A stretch of 13,042 nucleotides of DNA, taken from Bacillota bacterium. GTDB lineage: Bacteria; Bacillota; Clostridia; Peptostreptococcales; Anaerovoracaceae. Position 1 is the stretch's first letter; every line of letters starts with the position of its first letter. Positions 1 through 7,612 of this stretch are shown in pieces. The notes under the pieces were generated by a model. The model did not search any database. It was not told where the DNA came from and was given only the letters and a program-made list of their open reading frames with translations. The stretch is taken from the NCBI GenBank assembly GCA_016282655.1, contig JAEELK010000065.1:1-13042 (forward strand). The letters run 5' to 3'. Both the position numbers and the translations under genes were made by a program.

Positions 1-530
1 CAGAGAACGACTGGTTTTACGAGGCGGTCTGCTACGGCTGTGAGCAGGGCTGGTTCAAAGGCGTCGAGGATGATCGCTTTGATCCCGACGGCGATATGTC
101 CCGGGCCATGATCGCCACGGTCCTGTATCGCATGGCCGGAGAAGCGGACGCTGCGGGACTGGCGGATCCCTTTGACGATGTGGAAGCCGGCAAGTGGTAC
201 ACCGACGCTGTGCTCTGGGCCGCAAACGAGAAGATCATCGAGGGTTACGGCAACGGCAGATTCGGAACAAACGATCCCATCACCAGGGAGCAGATCGTTA
301 CGATCTTCTGGCGTTATATGGGCAAGCCCAAGACTGAAAACGATGACCTTTCCAGGTTCAGCGACGCGGATCAGATCAGTGATTGGGCCAGGGACGCTAT
401 GGCCTGGGCCGTCAGCGTGGGCGTGATCGAAGGCAAGCCCGGAAACATCATTGATCCCAGGGGCATGGCCTCCCGCGCAGAGGTGACTCAGGTCGTGATG
501 ACATACGACACGGCGGTGCGTCGATCGTAA
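1..530 (+). CDS. S-layer homology (SLH) domain protein, C-terminal part (5' end outside window)
   Basis: The open frame is entered at position 3 and runs 175 codons to a TAA at 528-530; the start lies upstream of the window. Three SLH-type repeats fill the visible part: fragment residues about 3-46 (NDWFYEAVCYG, then GDMSRAM), about 57-109 (FDDVEAGKWYTDAV, then the canonical ITREQ), and about 117-168 (ISDWARDAMAWAVSVGVIEG, then ASRAE). SLH triplets bind pyruvylated secondary cell-wall polymers and hold the protein on the Gram-positive cell surface, so this is presumably the anchor of a secreted or surface protein whose functional part lies upstream. The middle repeat is closest to the consensus; the outer two have replaced I-T-R with M-S-R and A-S-R. 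Codons are less GC-biased at third positions than in the downstream genes. The family is clear, but the function of the whole protein cannot be judged from this fragment. Confidence 0.88.
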   Translation, partial: ENDWFYEAVCYGCEQGWFKGVEDDRFDPDGDMSRAMIATVLYRMAGEADAAGLADPFDDVEAGKWYTDAVLWAANEKIIEGYGNGRFGTNDPITREQIVTIFWRYMGKPKTENDDLSRFSDADQISDWARDAMAWAVSVGVIEGKPGNIIDPRGMASRAEVTQVVMTYDTAVRRS

Positions 531-543
531 AAGCCTCTATTTA

Positions 544-579
544 TGCCGCCCCTTCCGGGGCGGCAGTTTTCTTTTTTTC
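544..579 (+). terminator. Rho-independent terminator after the SLH gene
   Basis: A 9-bp perfect stem (TGCCGCCCC at 544-552, GGGGCGGCA at 557-565) with the tetraloop TTCC is followed directly by a T-rich tract (GTTTTCTTTTTTT, to 578). It lies 14 nt after the SLH stop codon. This is a textbook intrinsic terminator and separates the SLH gene from the next unit. Confidence 0.93.
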
Positions 580-608
580 TTGCGGAAGGCCCTTGTCTTG
601 GCTATAAT
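580..608 (+). promoter_or_regulatory. Candidate sigma-A promoter for the DUF4330-CYTH unit
   Basis: A perfect -10 hexamer TATAAT (603-608) lies 17 bp downstream of TTGCGG (580-585), which matches only the TTG of the -35 consensus. It follows the upstream terminator and lies about 70 bp before the next start codon. The -10 is convincing and the -35 is weak. Confidence 0.55.
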
Positions 609-681
609 ACTATCGGTATAAGTAGGATTATGCCCTTTTTTGGTATCTCATTTTTTGCCCCGACCGGCCGCAGGAAAGGAC

Positions 682-1185
682 ATGCGAAAAGGAAAGCTCT
701 TCGGGAAACTGCACATTCTGGACGCGCTGGTCCTGCTGCTCCTGATCGCGGCCGCGGCCGTTCTGATCGGAGGCCATCTGAAGCCGGCGGACACGCCTGC
801 CGCGGCGCAGCGCAGCGAGCTGATCGTGGAGGCCGTGGTCTCCGCGCCGGACCCGCAGATCCGCGAGGAGATCCTGCGGCAGGAGCCGAAGGGGAAGGCG
901 CTCTACAACGGCAGCGCGGCGACCTCCGCCTACGTGGAGGACTGCTGGCTGGAGGAGAGCGAGCTCGTGGCGACCACGGCGGAGGGAGAGAAGCTGCGCG
1001 TGGCACAGGAAGAAAGGCCGGATCTGGTCTTTCGCCTGCGCGGCAGCGCGGACCCGAACGCGCCGACCCTGTCCATCTGCGGGCAGGAGATGCGCGCCGG
1101 ACGGACCATGTTCATCAACACCGAAGGGTTCTCCGTGGTGGGCGTCATCCGCTATGTGGAACTCGCGCCGAACGAGGAGAGCTGA
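682..1185 (+). CDS. Single-pass membrane protein resembling DUF4330 family
   Basis: A 167-residue protein of unknown function. The N-terminus MRKGKLFGKLHILDALVLLL is a short basic segment followed by one hydrophobic helix (about residues 13-30). The K-G-x-L-F-G-K-x-x-x-x-D pattern ahead of the helix is what I recall for DUF4330 proteins, which are uncharacterised membrane-anchored proteins of Firmicutes and Cyanobacteria. The remaining 135 residues are soluble, hydrophilic and probably extracytoplasmic, with a beta-rich look near the end (FINTEGFSVVGVIRYVEL). The ATG at 682 is chosen because AGGAAAGGA (672-680) precedes it and the helix starts soon after; the open frame extends upstream to a TTG at 640 without a ribosome binding site. 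The CYTH gene follows after 12 nt, suggesting co-transcription. Family assignment is from memory of the motif and should be checked with a profile search. Confidence 0.7.
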   Translation: MRKGKLFGKLHILDALVLLLLIAAAAVLIGGHLKPADTPAAAQRSELIVEAVVSAPDPQIREEILRQEPKGKALYNGSAATSAYVEDCWLEESELVATTAEGEKLRVAQEERPDLVFRLRGSADPNAPTLSICGQEMRAGRTMFINTEGFSVVGVIRYVELAPNEES

Positions 1186-1197
1186 CGAGGAGAAGAT

Positions 1198-1836
1198 ATG
1201 GAAGTCGAACTGAAATACAGCATCCCGGACAGGGAGATGGCGGACGAGATCTGGGAGAGCGAGCTGCTCCGCAAGATGGAAGATCCGGACACCCGGGAGT
1301 CTCTGGTCATGAAGGCCGTCTACTTCGATACGGAGGACTGCGATCTGCGCAAGCGGGACATCGCCTTCCGCGTCCGCACGGAGGGCAGCGTCACGCTGGC
1401 CTGCCTGAAGTGGGGCGGCAAGAGCGAGAACGGCCTGCACAGCCGCCAGGAGATCAACGTGCCGGTCAGCGACGAAGCCTGCCTGCTGGCGCCTTCGCTC
1501 TCGCTCTTCCGGCAGAGCGAGACCGTCCTTCCGCTGATCGAGGAGCTGGGCGACAAGCCGCTGATCAACGTCATGGAGATCCTGGTGCTGCGGCGCAGGC
1601 TTCGCATCGACCACAGGGACTGCATCGTGGAGTTCTCGCTCGACACCGGCGAGATCGTCACAGAGGGGGGCACGGAACCCATCTGCGAGATGGAGCTGGA
1701 GCTCTTTTCCGGCAGCGAGGAGGACCTGCTGAAGATGGGAGAAGAGTTCTGCAGGCGCTGGCCGCTCGCGCCGGAGGACCGCCCCAAGTACGTGCGCGGT
1801 CTGGCCCTGCTGGAGCGGAGCGCGGAGGCGGGATAG
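1198..1836 (+). CDS. CYTH domain protein (triphosphate tunnel metalloenzyme-like)
   Basis: A 212-residue protein opening with the CYTH signature E-x-E-x-K (MEVELKY, E2, E4, K6). Further family landmarks follow: YFDT (42-45), the basic strand FRVR (57-60), LKW (70-72), a late acidic strand CIVEFSLD and the metal-binding-type ICEMELELFSG near the C-terminus. CYTH proteins fold as an eight-strand tunnel that binds triphosphorylated substrates with divalent metal. Known activities include inorganic triphosphatase, thiamine triphosphatase and class IV adenylate cyclase; which applies here cannot be told from sequence, though short bacterial CYTH proteins are most often inorganic triphosphatases. 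No CHAD domain is attached. The start is supported by GAGGAGAAG just upstream. It sits 12 nt after the membrane-protein gene and is probably in the same transcript. Confidence 0.85.
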   Translation: MEVELKYSIPDREMADEIWESELLRKMEDPDTRESLVMKAVYFDTEDCDLRKRDIAFRVRTEGSVTLACLKWGGKSENGLHSRQEINVPVSDEACLLAPSLSLFRQSETVLPLIEELGDKPLINVMEILVLRRRLRIDHRDCIVEFSLDTGEIVTEGGTEPICEMELELFSGSEEDLLKMGEEFCRRWPLAPEDRPKYVRGLALLERSAEAG

Positions 1837-1845
1837 CCCCAACTA

Positions 1846-1874
1846 TTTACAAGAGTTCATAATAATAGTATAAT
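1846..1874 (+). promoter_or_regulatory. Sigma-A promoter of the tig-clpP-clpX-lon cluster
   Basis: TTTACA (1846-1851) and TATAAT (1869-1874) are separated by exactly 17 bp, giving 11 of 12 consensus matches. The site lies in an AT-rich gap of 89 bp between the CYTH stop and tig, predicting a start of transcription near 1881 and a leader of about 45 nt. No CtsR-type GGTCAAA repeats or CIRCE inverted repeat are visible around it, so the cluster looks constitutively transcribed from here. Confidence 0.85.
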
Positions 1875-1925
1875 TTTATATTACACGTTCAGAAACAATC
1901 ACATCGATACAGGAGGATCTCAGAA

Positions 1926-3236
1926 ATGAAGAGCACTTTTATCAGCAGAGAGAACAACGACGTCAAGCTCCGCCTGGAGTTCAGCGCGGAAGAATTCGAC
2001 GCCGCCATCATAAAAGCCTATCAGGAGAAGAAGGGCCGCTACACGGTCGACGGCTTCCGCAAGGGCAAGGCGCCCCGCAAGCGCATCGAGGCCTTCTACG
2101 GCAAGGACGTCTTCTACGATGACGCGGTGAACGATCTGCTGAACGACGCCTATCCCAAGGCGGTGGAAGAGCTGAGCCTGGAGCCGGTGGACCGTCCCAC
2201 GGCAGACCTGGGCGATCAGGTCCTGGAAGAAGGCAAGGGCTTCACCGTGGATATGGCCGTGACCGTCATGCCGGAGATCAGCCTGCAGGGCTACAAGGGC
2301 GTCGAGATCGAGAAGGTCGAAGAGAAGGTCGCGGACGACGCCGTGGACGCCGAACTGGAGAAGGTGCGCGAGCGCAACTCCCGCATGGTCCTCGTGGAGG
2401 ACCGTCCGGCGCAGAAGGGCGACACCGTGCTGCTGGACTACGCCGGCTTTGTCGGCGAGGAGCAGTTCGCGGGCGGCACCGCGGAGCGTCAGCCGCTGAC
2501 GCTGGGCTCCCAGACCTTCATCCCCGGCTTCGAGGAGCAGCTGGAAGGCGTCTCCGCCGGCGAAGAGAGAGAAGTGAAGGTCACCTTCCCCGAGGATTAT
2601 CACGCGGAGAACCTGAAGGGCAAGGAAGCCGTCTTCAAGTGCAAGATCCACGAGATCAAGGAAAAGGTGAAGGACGAGCTGAACGACGACTTCGCGAAGG
2701 AAGTCAGCGAGTTCGACACGCTGGACGAGTTCAAGGCGGACATCCTCGCGAAGCTGGAGAAGGGCGCCGCTGACCGCTCCCGCAGAGCCATGCGCGACGC
2801 CGCGCTGGAGAAGGTCTGCGAGGCCAACGAGTTCGAGATCCCGAAGGCCATGATCGACAGCGAGGCCTACGAGATGCTCCGCGAGATGGAACAGCAGCTG
2901 CAGTACCAGGGCCTCACGCTCGAGCAGTACATGAAGTATCTGAACAAGAGCGCGGACGACATCATGGCGGACATGGCGCCGGACGCGGAGTTCCGCGTGA
3001 AGAACCGCCTCATCATGAAGGCCATCGCCAAGGCCGAGGACCTGAAGGTGGAAGACGCGGACATGGACGAAGCGCTGGCCAAGCTGGCGGAGAGCTACCA
3101 GATGGAGCCCGACAAGATGAAAGAGATGATCGGCGCGGACGGTCTGGACTACCTGAAGGCGGACGTCCTGAACACCAAGGCCGTGGACTTCATCATGGAC
3201 AACGCCGTCATCAAAGAAGCCGCCAAGGAAGCATAG
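1926..3236 (+). CDS. tig: Trigger factor, ribosome-associated chaperone and peptidyl-prolyl isomerase
   Basis: A 436-residue protein of the usual trigger-factor length. The ribosome-binding loop signature GFRKGKAP lies at residues 43-50, with F44-R45-K46 at the same positions as in the E. coli protein, where they contact ribosomal protein L23 at the exit tunnel. An FKBP-type PPIase domain follows at about 160-247 (GDTVLLDYAGFVG, then IPGFEEQL, then VTFPEDYHAENLKGKEAVF). The helical C-terminal chaperone arms fill the rest. The start ATG is preceded by a perfect AGGAGG at 1911-1916. It is the first gene of the quality-control cluster, with its own promoter, and clpP starts 23 nt after its stop. 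It acts on nascent chains in the cytoplasm. Confidence 0.98.
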   Translation: MKSTFISRENNDVKLRLEFSAEEFDAAIIKAYQEKKGRYTVDGFRKGKAPRKRIEAFYGKDVFYDDAVNDLLNDAYPKAVEELSLEPVDRPTADLGDQVLEEGKGFTVDMAVTVMPEISLQGYKGVEIEKVEEKVADDAVDAELEKVRERNSRMVLVEDRPAQKGDTVLLDYAGFVGEEQFAGGTAERQPLTLGSQTFIPGFEEQLEGVSAGEEREVKVTFPEDYHAENLKGKEAVFKCKIHEIKEKVKDELNDDFAKEVSEFDTLDEFKADILAKLEKGAADRSRRAMRDAALEKVCEANEFEIPKAMIDSEAYEMLREMEQQLQYQGLTLEQYMKYLNKSADDIMADMAPDAEFRVKNRLIMKAIAKAEDLKVEDADMDEALAKLAESYQMEPDKMKEMIGADGLDYLKADVLNTKAVDFIMDNAVIKEAAKEA

Positions 3237-3259
3237 CGCAAAAAGCATAGGAGGACGAA

Positions 3260-3841
3260 ATGTCTCTGGTCCCCATCGTAATCGAACAGACCAGCAGGGG
3301 AGAGCGTTCTTATGACATCTACTCCCGCCTGCTGAAAGACCGCATCATCCTGCTGGGCGAGGAGGTCAACGAGGTCACGGCCGGGCTGGTCGTGGCGCAG
3401 CTGCTCTTCCTCGAGGCGGAAGATCCGGATAAGGACATCAGTTTTTACATCAACAGCCCCGGCGGCTCTGTCAGCGCAGGCATGGCCATCTACGACACCA
3501 TGCAGTACATCAAGCCGGACGTCTCCACCATCTGCGTCGGCATGGCGGCCTCCATGGGCGCGGTCCTGCTGGCCGCGGGCGCCAAAGGCAAGCGCTACGC
3601 GCTGCCCAACGCCGAGATCATGATCCACCAGCCGCTCGGCGGCATCCAGGGCCAGGCGGAGGACATGCGCATCCACGCGGAGCACATCATCCGCACCCGG
3701 GAGAAGCTGAACCGCATCCTCGCGGAGGCGAGCGGCCAGAGCCTGGAGCGGATCGCGCAGGACACCGACCGGGACAATTTCCTCAGCGCGGAGGAAGCGG
3801 TGGCCTACGGGCTCATCGACAAGGTCATCCGGACCCGTTAA
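3260..3841 (+). CDS. clpP: ATP-dependent Clp protease proteolytic subunit ClpP
   Basis: A 193-residue serine peptidase of family S14. The full catalytic triad is present: Ser98 in GMAASMGA, His123 in MIHQPLGG and Asp172 in [11 protein letters not shown]. The substrate-strand motif INSPGGSV (64-71) and the N-terminal [20 protein letters not shown], which ends at the processing and axial-loop region, are typical. ClpP forms a 14-subunit barrel that degrades unfolded proteins fed by ClpX or ClpC. The ribosome binding site AGGAGG is at 3249-3254. clpX follows after 21 nt, so partner and protease are made together. No frame damage is seen. Confidence 0.98.
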   Translation: MSLVPIVIEQTSRGERSYDIYSRLLKDRIILLGEEVNEVTAGLVVAQLLFLEAEDPDKDISFYINSPGGSVSAGMAIYDTMQYIKPDVSTICVGMAASMGAVLLAAGAKGKRYALPNAEIMIHQPLGGIQGQAEDMRIHAEHIIRTREKLNRILAEASGQSLERIAQDTDRDNFLSAEEAVAYGLIDKVIRTR

Positions 3842-3853
3842 ATGATCATTTAA
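3838..3853. repeat. 16-bp perfect palindrome spanning the clpP stop codon
   Basis: TTAAATGATCATTTAA is a perfect inverted repeat with no spacer. It includes the clpP TAA and ends where the clpX ribosome binding site (AGAGGGAAG) begins. It may be chance in an AT-rich gap, a weak mRNA hairpin or a protein site; nothing in the sequence decides between these. Confidence 0.5.
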
Positions 3854-3862
3854 GAGGGAAGT

Positions 3863-5137
3863 ATGGGAAAAAATAACGATTTTGAACAGGAAGTCTTCTG
3901 TTCATTCTGCGGCAAGAGCCAGGATCAGGTCAGACGCCTGGTGGCCGGACACAACGTTTACATCTGCGACGAATGCATCGAGCTCTGCGCGGAGATCGTG
4001 CGCGAGGAGCTGGCGCAGCAGGACGCCGCGTCGGACGCCGAGCCGAAGGAGCTGCCCAAGCCCCGGGAGATCTTCGAACGCCTGGCGGACTACGTCATCG
4101 GCCAGGAGCAGGCAAAGAAGGTGCTGGCGGTCGCGGTCTACAACCACTATAAGCGCATCCAGAGCCTGAAGGATCCCCTGAAGAAGAAAGAAGAGGATGA
4201 AGTCGAGCTCCAGAAGAGCAACATCCTCATGATCGGCCCCACGGGCAGCGGCAAGACGCTGCTCGCCCAGACGCTGGCCAACATCCTGGACGTGCCCTTC
4301 GCCATCGCGGACGCCACGGCGCTCACGGAGGCCGGCTACGTCGGCGAGGACGTGGAGAACATCCTCCTGAAGCTGATCCAGGCGGCGGACTACGACATCG
4401 AAAAGGCCCAGCGCGGCATCATCTACGTGGACGAGATCGACAAGATCTCGCGCAAGTCGGACAACCCCTCCATCACCCGCGACGTCAGCGGCGAGGGCGT
4501 GCAGCAGGCGCTGCTGAAGATCCTGGAAGGCACCGTGGCCAGCGTTCCGCCCCAGGGCGGCCGCAAGCACCCGCATCAGGACTTCCTGCAGTTCGACACC
4601 ACCAACGTGCTCTTCATCTGCGGCGGCGCCTTCGACGGCCTGGAGAAGATCATCCAGCGCCGCCTGGGCGAGAAGACCATCGGCTTCAACGCGGCCCTGA
4701 GCAGCTCCGTGGACGCGACGGCCGCCATCCTGAACCAGCTGCAGTCGGAGGACCTGCTGAAGTTCGGCCTCATTCCGGAGTTCGTGGGCAGACTGCCCGT
4801 GGCGGTCACCCTGGAGGAGCTCAGCAAAGAAGCGCTGGTCCGCATCATCACGGAGCCCAAGAACGCCATCCTGAAGCAGTACAAGAAGCTCTTCGAGATC
4901 GACGGCGTGGAGCTGGAGATGGACGAAGACGCCATCCTGCGCGTGGCCGAAAAGGCCATCGAGCGCAAGACCGGCGCCCGCGGCCTGCGCAGCATCTTTG
5001 AGCAGACCATGACGGACATCATGTACGAGATCCCCTCCCGGGACGACATCAGCAAATGCATCATCACCCGGGCCACCATAGACGGAAAGGCCGCGCCGAC
5101 GCTGGTCCTGAAGGAACGGGCCAGAGAGAGCGCGTAA
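3863..5137 (+). CDS. clpX: ATP-dependent Clp protease ATP-binding subunit ClpX
   Basis: A 424-residue AAA+ unfoldase. The N-terminal zinc-binding domain has its four cysteines at C13, C16, C35 and C38. Walker A GPTGSGKT is at 125-132, the pore-1 loop GYVG at 158-161, and Walker B YVDEID has D190 and E191. The ClpP-docking IGF tripeptide lies at 273-275, and the sensor-2 stretch [10 protein letters not shown] is near the C-terminus. Together these show a complete, ClpP-partnered ClpX that recognises tagged or adaptor-delivered proteins and threads them into ClpP. The start ATG has AGAGGGAAG upstream. It is co-directional with clpP and lies 72 nt before lon. Confidence 0.98.
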   Translation: MGKNNDFEQEVFCSFCGKSQDQVRRLVAGHNVYICDECIELCAEIVREELAQQDAASDAEPKELPKPREIFERLADYVIGQEQAKKVLAVAVYNHYKRIQSLKDPLKKKEEDEVELQKSNILMIGPTGSGKTLLAQTLANILDVPFAIADATALTEAGYVGEDVENILLKLIQAADYDIEKAQRGIIYVDEIDKISRKSDNPSITRDVSGEGVQQALLKILEGTVASVPPQGGRKHPHQDFLQFDTTNVLFICGGAFDGLEKIIQRRLGEKTIGFNAALSSSVDATAAILNQLQSEDLLKFGLIPEFVGRLPVAVTLEELSKEALVRIITEPKNAILKQYKKLFEIDGVELEMDEDAILRVAEKAIERKTGARGLRSIFEQTMTDIMYEIPSRDDISKCIITRATIDGKAAPTLVLKERARESA

Positions 5138-5156
5138 TACGGACAGAACGATAAAC

Positions 5157-5207
5157 GGAGCAGGCACAGAGCCCTGCTCCTTTCCCCCTTTTTCGGAAAG
5201 GAGGAGG
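5157..5207 (+). promoter_or_regulatory. lon leader: two competing hairpins, one burying the lon ribosome binding site
   Basis: Hairpin I pairs GGAGCAGG (5157-5164) with CCTGCTCC (5173-5180) around an 8-nt loop and is followed by TTTCCCCCTTTTTC, a T-rich but C-interrupted tract, so it could act as a weak terminator or attenuator after clpX. Hairpin II pairs CTCCTTTCC (5177-5185) with GGAAAGGAG (5195-5203) around a 9-nt loop. The two share 5177-5180, so they cannot form together. Hairpin II covers most of AAGGAGG (5198-5204), the lon ribosome binding site. The pairing is seen directly; a regulatory role is inference. Confidence 0.55.
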
Positions 5208-5209
5208 TC

Positions 5210-7612
5210 ATGGAAAAAGAAAAAAGAGAAGACGAAAATATGCAGGACGAGCTTGCAGAAGAACTGACGGACAGCCTGCCCCTGCTGGAAGAGGAAGGGG
5301 TCACCCAGCGCGTGATGCCCATGATCCCCCTGCGCGGGCTGACCGTATTCCCCTGCATGGTGCTGCATTTCGACATCGGCAGGGAACGCTCCGTCTGCGC
5401 GCTGGAAAAGGCCATGATGCAGAATCAGACGGTCTTTCTCGCGGCGCAGAAGGACCCGGAGACGGACCTGCCCACCCGCGACGATTTCTACTACGTCGGG
5501 ACCATCGCGAAGATCAAGCAGATGCTCCGGCTCCCCGGAGACACCATCCGCGTGCTGGTGGAAGGCGTGGAGCGCGGCGAGATCCTGGAGGTCATCCACG
5601 AGGTGCCCTATTTCAAGTGCCGCGTCATGGAGATCCCGGAGCCCGAGATCGAAGATCTGGACTCCGAGATGGTCGCGCGGATGCGGAACTGCCTATCCAC
5701 CTTCGAAGCCTATCTGAGCGCCAATCCCAAGCTGAACGACGATATCTACGGTTCCGTGGCCACGGTGGACCAGCCGGGCCGCCTGGCGGACATCATCACC
5801 TCCCATCTGGAGATGAAGATCGAAGACAAGCAGGCGGTGCTGGAGGCCTTTGACGTGGGCGAGCGCCTGGAGCTGGTCTCCCAGCTGCTTCTGAAGGAGA
5901 CGGAGATCCTCAACCTGGAGAACGAGATCGGCAGCAAGGTCCGCAAGCAGATGGACAAGAGCCAGCGCGAGTATTATCTGCGCGAGCAGCTGCGCGCCAT
6001 CCAGGAGGAGCTGGGCGTCGCGGAGGACATCGACGAGGAGATCCTGCGCTGGCGCAAGCAGGTCAAGAAGCTGCGCCTGCCAGCAAAGACCGCCGCGAAG
6101 GTCGAGAAGGAGATCGGGCGCATCAGCAAGATCCAGCCTTCCTCGCCGGAGGGCGGCATCATCCGCACCTACATCGAGACCATGCTGGAGCTGCCCTGGC
6201 ACAAATACACCAAGGACAACACCGACCTCAAGAAAGCCGCCCGCATCCTGGACGAGGACCACTACGGCCTGGAAAAGGTGAAGGAGCGCGTGCTGGAATA
6301 CCTGGCCGTGATGCAGCTCTCCAACGGGCTGAAGGGCCCCATCCTCTGTCTGGTGGGCCCGCCGGGCACGGGCAAGACCTCCATCTCCAAGTCCATCGCC
6401 AGAGCGCTGGGCCGCAATTTCGTGCGCATGTCGCTCGGCGGCGTCCGCGACGAAGCGGAGATCCGCGGCCACAGACGCACCTACATCGGCGCCATCCCGG
6501 GGCGCATCATCTCCTCAATGAAGGAAGCGGAGAGCATGAACCCCGTCTTCCTCTTCGACGAGATCGACAAGATCGGCGCGGACTTCCGCGGCGACCCCGC
6601 CTCCGCGCTGCTGGAGGTGCTGGACCCCGAACAGAACAAGGACTTCACGGACCACTACCTCGAGGCTCCCTTCGACCTCTCCAAGGTCATGTTCATCACC
6701 ACCGCGAACAGCGTGGAGACCATTCCGCAGCCGCTGCTCGACCGCATGGAGCTCATCGAGGTGAGCGGCTATACCGAGGAAGACAAGCTGCTGATCGCGC
6801 AGAAATACCTCCTGCCCAAGGAGATCAAGGAGAACGGCATGCAGCCCGGCCAGCTGCATCTGACCGAGGCGGCCATCCGCGCCGTCATCAACGGCTACAC
6901 CAGAGAATCCGGCGTCCGCAGCCTGGAGCGTCAGATCGCCACGATCTGCCGGAAGGCGGCAAGACGCATCGTGGAAGAGAAAAAGAAGTCTGTCCGCGTC
7001 GGGGAGGCGAACCTGGAGCACTATCTGGGCAAGGTCCGCTACCGCGGAGACAAGCTGGAAGGCGAAGACCGGGTGGGCGTCTGCACGGGCCTGGCCTGGA
7101 CCGCCGTGGGCGGCACCACGCTCTCCGTGGAGGTGATCTCCATGCCCGGAAAGGGCAACGTGGAGCTCACCGGCCAGCTCGGAGACGTCATGCAGGAATC
7201 TGCCCGCGCCGGCGTCAGCTACATCCGCGCGCACTGCGCGGAGCTCGGCATCTCCGAGGATTTCCATAAAGACAAAGACCTGCACATCCACGTGCCGGAA
7301 GGGGCAACGCCGAAGGACGGCCCCTCCGCGGGCATCACCATGTGCACCGCCGTCGTCTCCGCGCTCTCCGGAAGGCCGGTCCGCAGCGACATCGCCATGA
7401 CGGGCGAGATCACGCTGCGCGGCAAGGTCCTGCCGGTGGGCGGCATCCGCGAGAAGGTGCTGGCGGCGCACCGCATCGGCATCCGCACCGTCATCCTGCC
7501 CGCGGAGAACGAGCGGGACATCGAAGAGATCCCGGCCAACGTCCGCCGCGTCATGGAATTCATCCCCGTGGAAGAGGTGGGGCAGGTGCTGGAAAAGGCC
7601 CTGGTCAGATAG
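5210..7612 (+). CDS. lon: ATP-dependent protease Lon (LonA type)
   Basis: An 800-residue protein with the complete LonA architecture. An acidic N-terminal extension of about 35 residues precedes the LON substrate-binding domain (about 37-225, starting MIPLRGLTVFP). A coiled helical segment follows, then the AAA+ module with Walker A GPPGTGKT at 383-390 and Walker B FLFDEIDK with D450 and E451. The C-terminal S16 peptidase has the catalytic dyad Ser706 (PKDGPSAG) and Lys749 (GGIREKVLAA), 43 residues apart as in E. coli Lon. It degrades misfolded and regulatory proteins in the cytoplasm. The start at 5210 fits AAGGAGG at 5198-5204; a second in-frame ATG at 5240 has no such site. Length is slightly above the usual 770-790 because of the N-terminal extension. 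The leader structure may control its translation. The stop abuts ysxC directly. Confidence 0.98.
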   Translation: MEKEKREDENMQDELAEELTDSLPLLEEEGVTQRVMPMIPLRGLTVFPCMVLHFDIGRERSVCALEKAMMQNQTVFLAAQKDPETDLPTRDDFYYVGTIAKIKQMLRLPGDTIRVLVEGVERGEILEVIHEVPYFKCRVMEIPEPEIEDLDSEMVARMRNCLSTFEAYLSANPKLNDDIYGSVATVDQPGRLADIITSHLEMKIEDKQAVLEAFDVGERLELVSQLLLKETEILNLENEIGSKVRKQMDKSQREYYLREQLRAIQEELGVAEDIDEEILRWRKQVKKLRLPAKTAAKVEKEIGRISKIQPSSPEGGIIRTYIETMLELPWHKYTKDNTDLKKAARILDEDHYGLEKVKERVLEYLAVMQLSNGLKGPILCLVGPPGTGKTSISKSIARALGRNFVRMSLGGVRDEAEIRGHRRTYIGAIPGRIISSMKEAESMNPVFLFDEIDKIGADFRGDPASALLEVLDPEQNKDFTDHYLEAPFDLSKVMFITTANSVETIPQPLLDRMELIEVSGYTEEDKLLIAQKYLLPKEIKENGMQPGQLHLTEAAIRAVINGYTRESGVRSLERQIATICRKAARRIVEEKKKSVRVGEANLEHYLGKVRYRGDKLEGEDRVGVCTGLAWTAVGGTTLSVEVISMPGKGNVELTGQLGDVMQESARAGVSYIRAHCAELGISEDFHKDKDLHIHVPEGATPKDGPSAGITMCTAVVSALSGRPVRSDIAMTGEITLRGKVLPVGGIREKVLAAHRIGIRTVILPAENERDIEEIPANVRRVMEFIPVEEVGQVLEKALVR

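Noticed and set aside
640..681. TTG start 14 codons upstream for the DUF4330-like protein
   Set aside because: No ribosome binding site, and the added residues do not resemble the family; the ATG at 682 has AGGAAAGGA in place.
543..1862. A 439-codon + strand open frame spanning the DUF4330-like and CYTH genes in another frame
   Set aside because: The product is Arg/Gly/Ala-rich without motifs, begins within a terminator and conflicts with two well-supported genes.
1920..3248. A 442-codon open frame on the minus strand mirroring tig
   Set aside because: It overlies tig almost exactly, encodes a Leu/Val/His-rich low-complexity protein and is explained by G/C-ending codons removing stops from the antisense frame. 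The tig frame has clear family motifs, a promoter and a ribosome binding site.
3902..5599. A 565-codon minus-strand open frame over clpX and the start of lon
   Set aside because: Same cause: it crosses two unmistakable genes and a structured intergenic leader and has no recognisable domain.
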